Of a stretch of 13,177 bases of DNA, positions 9,001-13,177 are shown in pieces (positions within the stretch are counted from its first letter, which is position 1; each line of letters begins with the position of its first letter). This stretch comes from WVXT01 sp964345635. Its GTDB lineage: Bacteria; UBA6262; WVXT01. The stretch lies in contig CAYFRM010000016.1 of NCBI GenBank assembly GCA_964345635.1, positions 1 through 13,177 on the forward strand. The letters run 5' to 3'. The notes beneath the pieces are model-generated. The model was not told the DNA's origin. It saw only the letters and a list, made by a program, of their open reading frames with translations, and made no database searches. Both the position numbers and the translations under genes were made by a program.

Positions 9001-12000
9001 CAGAAGTAGCTTCTTTTGGAATAAAGAACATTTCTAAAATTGTCCAGAACCTGCAGGCATACTCCTCTCTGACTCCCAAACTGGACCCCCTGAGATCAGG
9101 ATTGAGACTTACCGGTTCAGGAGCTATGGCTTACGATTCTTTAAGGGCTGCTATTCGATGGGTTATGGTAGGACCTATGTTTTCTACCTTTAGTGGCATC
9201 TATAATTCTATCTGGCACAGGATTGAAACAGGCGAGTGGCCGAACAATACAATCTTCAATCTTCAGTCACAATATGGTTTCATTCCCACATTCTCACAAC
9301 AAGGCATGAAACAACTGGTTCGTTCAGCCGGAGAAAGCCCCAAATCCGGCAAGAAAATCGGTTTGGCATTGCGCATATTCTCTTTAGGCACTGTAGCAGT
9401 CGATACCTGGTTTGCAAAAGCCAAAGCTTATGTGAGTAACGCGCTCGGCCCTGTAGCTGGACAGGTCTTAGGCTCGGCGAGGATTGCCGCCATAGTCACT
9501 GGCGTTGACGCAGCGCTAAAGTCTTCCAGTTCAATACTTACGGACGTTCATAAAGGGTGGATTTTCTTAGGGAGAACTCAGGATGGTAGGGAGATTGAGA
9601 TTCCGGTAACAGATGCGGAAATAGCTGCAGGAGTAACCGCCAAGAAGCTTGAGGATGGGACGGTGATTATCCTGGTAAAGCCCCTGGCTCCCTATACTGC
9701 GCCGGTTCGTAGTCCACTTTCCACCGGCCTCTCTCAATTTGGGAGCACTATTTCTTCCTGGATGGTTCTATTTGCTATGAGACATTCCCGGTATAGGCCA
9801 TCAGAGTCAGTGCTTAAAAAAGGGCTAACTCGGACAGCGAGAAAGGTTTATGAGGCATATAGAAAAATGGGACTCAGCGTAGAAGAGTCTCTGACATGGA
9901 CCTATGAAACCATAAATTCCATAGCACAAGGCAAGGAGTTTCCTTATAAAGAATTGATAACTCTATTAGTAAAAAACAATAAAGGTCAAAAAACCCAACC
10001 TAAATTTAAGGACGTCGTTAAACTTATGAGGAAGGTAGCGGGAGAAAAATCTCCTTACGGTAAATCGCAGGAGTTATTAAGAGAATCTTCTAAAGAATCT
10101 AAAAAGTTAAAGGCTGAACATGACACCATTTCCAAACGTTCGCAGGAAACGAAGGGGAAAATTCGCCCCTGGTTATATAAGAGAAGTCTAGGGAAAATAA
10201 AAGCTAAACTCAATGAAGCAGAAAAAAATAGCCCGCCTCAACTGGTGGAGATAATAAATTCAACCGCACAGGCCTATTTAGAACTCAATAATGATTTGCT
10301 AAAGGGTCCGGAAGCAGCAAAAATTTTAGGTTCTAAGGATAAGAAAGTTACCTTAGAGGCATTCGGGAGAATAGAGTTTGATAGAGAAAAAGTAACAAAA
10401 ATTGCTGCAAGAAGGTTAATTCAGGACAAAGGTAAAACTCCGGGAGATTTAAAGAGATTGACGAGGCAAGGGGAGAAGGTAAAGTACCACGGAAAAGAAA
10501 TAGAAATTACTGATTCTATCTATGAAGAAGCAAAGAAAACCTTTGCCCAAAGATACCTCTCTGACTTAGATGCCAAAGAGGCAAAAAACATTCTCCAGTC
10601 GATAACGAAGTATGCAAAAAGCATCAGGATCGCAAAAGAGCCAACGGGAGATTTGCCAACAATCGGGTGGCTAAGAAAAGCTTATTTAAAAGCCAGAGAT
10701 AGAATGGGGAAAAGGCTTCTTCGGTCATTAGGACGGGGTAAGGGAGAAATTAGGTTGGGAGGAGAGGAAGTACAACTAAAGGAAATCAATGATAGCTGGA
10801 TTAAAAAGATTCTGATAGAAAAAGCCTACAGTGCAAGCAGTCTTAATACTGCTTTTGCGGATTTCCTGAGTATAGGAAAGACAAGAGGGCAGTTTGAATC
10901 AAGTAAAGAGCAGACAGTATTAGGGAAAATAAAAGAAATAGCGGGAAAAGAAAAAGGTAAGTTAGCCGGAGATTTGGCAGAGTATCTTGCGGGAAAAATC
11001 AGAATGATTGGAGAGAACCTGTCAGTAGAGAGTATGATTCATCTGGAAGGGGTAAGAACACGTGGTAGAACAACAACGTTACGGCTTAGTAATGGGGAAA
11101 AAGTAAGAGTCCGGGGTTTTGTAATTAAACAAGGAATTTATCAAGTTGCCTGGAATAAGATTCTCAACGAGTCTACTAATAAGGAGAAAAGCGGGGTATT
11201 AGCTACTGCGGTTAAAGAGATATCAAGGGAAATATCGGGAAGTGAAATAGTGGACAAACAGAGGACAAAGTTGCGGCGATTGGGTAAGGAGGCAAAGGAG
11301 AAGCTATCTCGAATAGAGGATGCTAAAAAGGAAAAATCGATTAAGAATTTGTTAGCCGCATTCAAAGAAGCAGAGAGATTTCTTGACAAAAACAGAAAGT
11401 CAGCAGGTGGTATCATTGGCAAGGTTATAAGTAAGGGGTCGAAAATAATCCATATTGAAATGTTAATAAGAGACATTGAATCCGGAAAGCAAATTATTAA
11501 AGAGGCCGAGGAAGAATTAAAAGAAACTGAAGGAGAAAATAGAGTAGGCGGGCTGAAAAAAATAATCAAGGGCTATCAGGAGGAAATACAAGCGAAGGAA
11601 AAAGACTTAAATAAGCTTATTAGCGGTGAGAAGGAGACATTAGACAATAGAGTGAAGAATCTGAAGGCGGCTAAAGAGAAATTACCAGGCAAAACCAGAT
11701 GGTGGAAATGGATAACGAACCGGAGAATAAAGAGAATAGATAAGCAAATAAAGTCCTCAGAACAGAGACTGGAGCAAGCTAAAAAAGATACCCGGGATTT
11801 AGAAAAGAATAAGAAAGACCTACAAGAGAAACTTTCATCCGAATACCGGCAAAAGAAAAAATTAGAAGATCTCTTAGGTCATTTGAAAAAGGAACTTACC
11901 ACACTTGAAGTAACGTTGGATAAGTTAGAAAATAATAAGAATATAAAAGAAGAAAAGAAAAAAGAGTCGAAAACAAAATTGGAAAATAAGAAACAAGGTA

Positions 12001-13177
12001 TAAAAGCCGAAATAGACACAACAAAAGATAATATTCGGAAATTGAACCGGGAAAGGTTAAAGGAAGAAAGGGGGCTGTTTGAAAGGTATATATGGTTAAC
12101 CAGTCTGCAAAATTGGAGAGATTCGGGTAATAAAGAAGTAAACTCAATAATACTGAAGATGAACAGGGGCTGGGTCGATGTGGGAGAGGAGTTCTTAAAG
12201 AGAACGGGAGAGCATTTCTGGATTCTGGATAATATAGAAATAAAATTGACTTCTAAAGGGAAATACCGCGTGGATATAATGACGGGTAAAATCTATGGGA
12301 ATAGAGGAATAATAGAAAAAGTTGTCAGGAAGATTAATAATAGTATCGAGTATTATGAAAATTATAGAAGCAGAAGCAGCGGAGGCCGCCCATTTTCTCT
12401 CTATCGCCATCAGGTGCAGATTCTTTTGGATATGCTCTTCAGTTCCCGCAGGGCTTTTGAATTGGCGACAGGATACGGTAAGACAGAAGTATTGACCCCG
12501 CTTCTTGCCGAGTGTTCCAGAGAATTGTTTAAAGAAAGGTTCACCAGGGAATTGCTTATATTTACCGATTCGGGAAAGGCAAGAGTGGCTTTTGAACAGA
12601 GCAAAGGATTCTTAGGAGACAGAAAAAGAAACTTTTTACAAATTGATCCTGAGAGCTTAAAAGATTCCCAATTAGCCGAGAAAATAAGAAAGGCGGATAT
12701 AATCTTTATAGACCAGATGACGTTGCAGTTTGCGAAATTGGGAGAATTTACCTTCGGGAAGGAAAGAGTGTTAACTAATCCCGAGGTCTATAAACTTTTG
12801 ACGACAAAGGTCCATTATGTATTTGATGAGTTCCAGACAGCCATATTGAATCATACGCCAGCGGTCATAGGAACGGTAGAACAGACATCCATACACTGGA
12901 AGATTCAGAATAGCGCCAAGATTGTTCGGGCTGCGATTCTCAAACTTGCCAGGGAAAATGGAGTTGATTCGCATAATCCGGAGGAAGTGAAAAAATATGT
13001 AGATAAACAGGTGCTGGATGATGTAAGGAAATTTGAAGAAAATTTCAGTGGAAAAGTCTTGCAGAAAATAAGAGAATCTCACAAGGCAGTAACCGAAGAT
13101 ACAAGAGCGCAGATAAATGCGTACGCGTTAAGTGCTTTAATGAAAAATGGGAAGGACTATGGAATTGATGAGAAAAC
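1..13177 (+). CDS. Interior of a giant multidomain protein (both ends outside window)
   Basis: The frame with codons starting at position 3 has no stop across 4391 consecutive codons, so this is a single coding region without start or stop here. Hand translation gives sensible protein throughout, with conserved ATPase motifs still in the same frame at the far right, which argues against a spurious open frame. Order of parts: beta-rich segment, HExxH peptidase-like module, long beta-rich stalk, mixed globular part, multi-pass hydrophobic region, charged alpha/beta repeats, coiled coil, SecA-like motor. I counted about 15 cysteines, almost all before residue 2730. No ribosome binding site or intergenic gap interrupts it. 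The likely host is an Omnitrophota-type bacterium, since members of that phylum carry proteins of this scale; that is inference. The full length, the true start and any signal peptide cannot be seen. The coding call is near certain; the biological role is unknown. Confidence 0.97.
3..845 (+). other. Beta-rich segment at the left edge of the fragment
   Basis: Residues 1-281 alternate short hydrophobic strands with Gly/Asp/Asn turns and have no long helix, as in extracellular beta-sandwich or beta-solenoid stalks. One loop at 576-611 (DVNSDGIANYQK) resembles a degenerate EF-hand or dockerin-type calcium loop: Asp, Asn and Asp fall at positions 1, 3 and 5 and Gly at 6, but the acidic residue at position 12 is replaced by Lys, so binding is doubtful. 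A weak relative of the strand after the intact calcium loop at 3894 follows here. I do not recognise a named family. The segment clearly continues from sequence to the left of the window. Confidence 0.55.
846..1205 (+). other. Short helical linker region before the peptidase-like module
   Basis: Residues 282-401 switch from beta-rich to predominantly helical, charged sequence, with stretches such as LQLRDLLEQEEA and VEREEQIVQIAREKGLL. Hydrophobic residues are spaced as in amphipathic helices. It leads directly into the module carrying HELRH and could be the pro-segment or N-terminal subdomain of that module. No family was recognised. The boundaries are judged by composition only. Confidence 0.4.
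1206..1600 (+). other. Probable zinc-metallopeptidase module (HELRH)
   Basis: HELRH at 1404-1418 (residues 468-472) matches the HExxH signature of zinc peptidases: two histidine ligands and a catalytic glutamate. Its surroundings fit the fold. A hydrophobic strand IAIVVLD lies upstream, then an edge-strand-like DGFIGINRSVLEE, then a helix (LATICAVGLTHELRH) carrying the motif, as in gluzincin-type enzymes. Glu483, Glu484 or Glu489, 11 to 17 residues after the second histidine in ASEEKLNIED, are candidates for the third ligand. A helix with LLTYYLAEKNG follows. The likely role is cleavage of proteins or peptides outside the cytoplasm, or self-processing of the giant chain. I cannot assign a MEROPS family, and short HExxH motifs also arise by chance. 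The strand-strand-helix context is why I consider it probably real. Confidence 0.55.
1404..1418 (+). other. HExxH zinc-binding motif (HELRH)
   Basis: His468-Glu469-Leu470-Arg471-His472, followed by Glu-Ala-Gly. His468 and His472 would bind zinc and Glu469 would activate water. All three key residues are present, so the site is not visibly inactivated. Confidence 0.6.
2529..2570 (+). repeat. Two-copy imperfect 21-bp tandem duplication
   Basis: Copy 1 (2529-2549) and copy 2 (2550-2570) both begin cttgccagt and match at 17 of 21 bases by hand count. They encode LASIRIK followed by LASLGIN. The unit is exactly seven codons, so the frame is preserved. It looks like a recent local slippage duplication inside the stalk. 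Confidence 0.75.
2940..3980 (+). repeat. Duplicated beta module sharing TFN and YTVxKxST
   Basis: Two stretches about 970 nt apart share the same layout. Each has a TFN strand start (near 2910 and 3840), a hydrophobic strand, an Asn/Asp/Gly-rich loop, then a conserved strand: YRYTVDKNST at 2961-2990 and VYYTVKKDST at 3930-3959. The second copy has a full calcium-type loop just before the strand, while the first has only a shorter acidic NEGE loop. This suggests divergence of an ancestral repeated surface domain. Identity outside the shared strand is low, so it is a diverged protein-level repeat rather than a DNA repeat. Confidence 0.5.
3894..3929 (+). other. EF-hand/dockerin-like calcium-binding loop
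   Basis: Residues 1298-1309 read DIDNDGKINEND. Asp at positions 1, 3 and 5, Gly at 6, Ile at 8 and Asp at 12 fit the canonical 12-residue DxDxDG calcium loop. It lies in a beta-rich context rather than between two clear helices, so it is more like the isolated calcium loops of dockerin or thrombospondin-type extracellular repeats than a paired EF-hand. Such loops usually stiffen surface domains in the presence of external calcium, which supports an extracytoplasmic location for this part. Confidence 0.65.
4275..5978 (+). repeat. Paired IG..G..(I/V)P..G.K...GD..L motif
   Basis: At 4275-4349 and 5904-5978 two 25-residue stretches share the order Ile-Gly, Gly, a hydrophobic pair ending in Pro, Gly, Lys, Gly-Asp and a final Leu (IGNSQGRLIPQSG and IGSGVVVPEEG are the front halves). 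Each follows a G-x-W hairpin, closely in the first copy and about 35 residues later in the second. A shorter related piece, DGQIIVPRQG, lies at about 4005-4037. The shared order suggests that the beta domains before and after the helical insert at 4500-4850 are relatives. Gaps of one or two residues are needed to align them. Confidence 0.4.
4500..4850 (+). other. Helical insert within the beta-rich stalk
   Basis: Residues 1500-1616 are clearly helical and charged, with stretches such as FQKFLAKRRELAEKIG, LEKFIERKAQEEIAEFRKK and LGLDINKLRPEQFMEKI. They stand out from the strand-rich sequence on both sides. It could be an independent small helical domain or a hinge. There are no catalytic motifs and no long heptad run. 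The family is unrecognised. Confidence 0.5.
4851..6360 (+). other. Beta-rich stalk, second part
   Basis: Residues 1617-2120 return to strand and turn composition, with G-x-W hairpins at W1933, W2033 and W2043 and the second copy of the IG..VP..G motif. A short helical piece sits near 5370-5450. The Asp/Gly/Asn turns and even strand lengths match the first stalk part, so both probably have the same origin and location outside the cytoplasm. SGEGKT at 5673-5690 looks like a nucleotide-binding loop but lacks any supporting context. No enzyme family was recognised. Confidence 0.45.
6361..7680 (+). other. Mixed alpha/beta globular region between stalk and membrane part
   Basis: Residues 2121-2560 contain several amphipathic helices (for example LIDELAKMELNMSEV, LKFLEFLIKVP, SKEELEFMAEADVIAFKRN). 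From about 7250 they pass into an aromatic, glycine-rich stretch with many Trp, Phe and Tyr residues (WLYEVKLGASFAGRQLGRGFG at 7392). That last part looks like a membrane-proximal or interfacial segment. I recognise no family or catalytic motif. Its position suggests an adaptor that joins the beta-rich stalk to the membrane-embedded region. Confidence 0.4.
8337..8381 (+). repeat. Aromatic/basic FW repeat
   Basis: Residues 2779-2793 read FWKGFWNWKRFWKRF: four Phe, four Trp and five Lys/Arg in 15 residues. The DNA shows the word gattctgga twice and closely related copies (ttctggaag three times), so it arose from a short duplicated unit. Such aromatic-cationic patches typically sit at the membrane interface. 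It directly precedes a glycine zipper, forming a composite unit. Confidence 0.7.
8403..8471 (+). other. Glycine-zipper hydrophobic segment
   Basis: Residues 2801-2823 contain glycines spaced GxxxGxxxG at residues 2811, 2815 and 2819 (GGAIIGAAIGSIGG), with alanine and isoleucine between. Glycine zippers pack helices closely in membranes and occur in pore-forming and oligomerising proteins. Here it follows the FW repeat. Whether it forms a pore is not shown by the sequence. Confidence 0.6.
9781..11222 (+). other. Charged alpha/beta region with strand-turn-helix repeats
   Basis: After the last hydrophobic segment, residues 3260-3740 become strongly Lys/Glu-rich and helical (KVYEAYRKMGLSVEESL; VVKLMRKVAGEKSPYG; SKESKKLKAEHD). 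From about 10340 a pattern of short strand, Gly turn, strand, then amphipathic helix recurs about four times. The basic, soluble character right after the membrane region fits a cytoplasmic face under the positive-inside rule. No known family was recognised. The region leads without a break into the coiled coil. Confidence 0.45.
10341..11165 (+). repeat. Four diverged strand-turn-strand-helix units
   Basis: Units at about 10341-10421, 10470-10560, 10740-10826 and 11067-11165 share a strand, a Gly/Glu/Lys turn, a second strand and then a helix. Their cores read KKVTLEAFGRIEF, GEKVKYHGKEIEI, GEIRLGGEEVQL and TTLRLSNGEKVRV, followed by helices such as VTKIAARRLI and WIKKILIEKAY. Identity is low, but polarity and order are conserved. 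I infer an ancient domain repeat. A similar layout just before the motor (about 12219-12345) may be a fifth, more distant member. Confidence 0.4.
11223..12080 (+). other. Long coiled-coil stalk
   Basis: Residues 3741-4026 are almost entirely Lys, Glu, Asp, Gln, Leu and Ile with heptad-like spacing of Leu/Ile, for example IIKEAEEELKETEG, YQEEIQAKEKDLNKL, EQRLEQAKKDTRDLEKN and TLEVTLDKLENN. There are very few Pro or Gly residues apart from a break at 11401-11420 and a Trp-rich island at 11697-11726. This is a stalk of roughly 280 residues placed directly before the ATPase, suited to transmitting motion or dimerising. The purine-rich coding strand here is what makes the long antisense frame at 11141-11569. 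Confidence 0.8.
11697..11726 (+). other. Trp-rich island interrupting the coiled coil
   Basis: RWWKWITNRR (residues 3899-3908) breaks the Lys/Glu heptads. It is preceded by Pro-Gly (11685-11690) and followed by basic helix RIKRIDKQIK. A similar break, IRPWLYKRSLGKIK, lies in the charged region at 10161-10202. Both have a helix-breaking residue nearby, a Trp cluster and then basic helix. They may be tips of antiparallel helical hairpins or contact points with the membrane or motor. Confidence 0.45.
12465..12485 (+). other. Walker A (ATGYGKT) of the SecA-like motor
   Basis: Residues 4155-4161, Ala-Thr-Gly-Tyr-Gly-Lys-Thr, match the P-loop AxxxxGKT. Lys4160 and Thr4161 would bind the nucleotide phosphates and magnesium. 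SecA normally has TGEGKT, so Tyr replaces Glu at a position that does not contact phosphate through its side chain. Confidence 0.88.
12819..12836 (+). other. Walker B/DEAD box (VFDEFQ) of the SecA-like motor
   Basis: Residues 4273-4278 place Asp4275-Glu4276 after a hydrophobic strand, as in SecA IVDEVDS. Asp coordinates magnesium and Glu is the catalytic base. Both are present. The motif sits about 115 residues after Walker A. Confidence 0.85.

Larger units (their letters stand above)
7680..9780 (+). other. Multi-pass hydrophobic region (probable membrane domain)
   Basis: Residues 2560-3260 hold about a dozen hydrophobic, glycine/alanine-rich stretches separated by basic loops. Approximate candidates are 7704-7766, 7803-7858, 7902-7945, 8028-8070, 8130-8180, 8220-8290, 8415-8474, 8568-8610, 8757-8790, 9145-9198, 9360-9410, 9468-9515 and 9735-9778. 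Many are only moderately hydrophobic and rich in GxxxG-like spacing, typical of tightly packed helices or reentrant hairpins rather than classic single anchors. Loops carry a repeated G-[LFM]-[TS]-x-x-D motif. A small soluble strand-rich insert lies at about 9550-9700. This region would split the protein into an outer part (before) and an inner part (after). Topology cannot be settled by eye, and some segments may not cross the membrane. Confidence 0.65.
12180..13177 (+). other. SecA-like DEAD motor ATPase domain, incomplete at right edge
   Basis: From about residue 4134 the order of motifs follows SecA nucleotide-binding domain 1. RHQVQILLDML corresponds to the SecA RxVQ segment. FELATGYGKTEV is Walker A (12456-12491; SecA has AEMxTGEGKT). 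LLIFTDSGKARVAFEQ (12552-12599) is in the place of SecA VVTVNDYLA. ADIIFIDQMTLQFA is in the place of its YGTNNEFGFDYL. HYVFDEFQTAIL (12813-12848) is Walker B/DEAD. INAYALSAL...KDYGIDE (13113-13172) resembles SecA xNxALxAxxL...DYIV. Walker A to DE spacing is about 115 residues, near SecA's about 100. The insert where SecA has its substrate-crosslinking domain looks short and unlike SecA. All key ATPase residues (GKT, DE) are intact. SecA drives proteins through the SecYEG channel using ATP. This is not the housekeeping secA, because it is fused in frame to a giant membrane and surface protein. The second ATPase half lies beyond the window. Confidence 0.85.

Noticed and set aside
11141..11569. 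Longest antisense open frame (142 codons, minus strand)
   Set aside because: It lies opposite the coiled-coil region. Its Ser/Leu/Phe-rich product is what Lys/Glu codons give when read backwards. No ribosome binding site was seen, and the + strand frame is fully explained by the giant gene.
12771..13082. Antisense open frame of 103 codons with hydrophobic Phe/Ile-rich product
   Set aside because: It lies opposite the conserved SecA-like motifs, which clearly set the coding strand. The hydrophobicity comes from reverse-complemented Glu/Lys codons.
1..13177. Search by eye for tRNA, rRNA, CRISPR, insertion sequence ends, terminators
   Set aside because: No cloverleaf, regular spaced repeats, terminal inverted repeats or stem-plus-T-run was seen. 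The sequence is continuous coding.

Overview
The whole window is the interior of one gene. On the + strand, the frame whose codons begin at position 3 (and at every multiple of 3) stays open without a stop from end to end: 4391 complete codons, with neither start nor stop inside the window. It encodes a fragment of at least 4391 amino acids of a much larger protein. Residue n is encoded at nucleotides 3n to 3n+2, so residue numbers below are nucleotide position divided by 3 and refer to this fragment only. I translated the frame by hand, line by line, and found no frameshift. I saw no second gene, RNA gene, mobile element, CRISPR array, promoter or terminator on either strand.

Organism. The intron-free, moderately AT-rich sequence, the heavy use of AGA/AGG arginine codons and the giant size suggest an uncultivated bacterium. 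My best guess is the candidate phylum Omnitrophota, whose small, apparently host-dependent or predatory members are known for proteins of tens of thousands of residues. This is inference from protein style, not from a database match.

Layout. (1) 3-1205: a beta-rich stretch followed by a short helical stretch. (2) About 1206-1600: a probable zinc-metallopeptidase module with HELRH at 1404-1418. (3) About 1600-6360: a long beta-rich, aspartate/glycine-rich stalk with recurrent G-x-W hairpins, one clean EF-hand-like calcium loop (3894-3929) and duplicated modules, interrupted by a helical insert at about 4500-4850. (4) About 6360-7680: mixed globular sequence without a recognised family. (5) About 7680-9780: a hydrophobic region with about a dozen candidate membrane segments, a repeated G-[LFM]-[TS]-x-x-D loop motif, an aromatic/basic FW repeat and a glycine zipper. 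(6) About 9780-11220: charged alpha/beta repeats. (7) About 11223-12080: coiled coil. (8) About 12180 to the window end: a SecA-like DEAD motor ATPase with Walker A ATGYGKT and Walker B VFDEFQ, still incomplete at the edge.

How it may work together (inference). The order is beta-rich calcium-binding and protease modules, then membrane segments, then a helical stalk, then a Sec-type ATP motor. This fits a membrane-anchored machine whose first part is outside the cytoplasm and whose motor is inside. It could move or unfold polypeptide, either its own chain or that of a prey or host cell. No function beyond the ATPase and the peptidase-like motif can be read directly.
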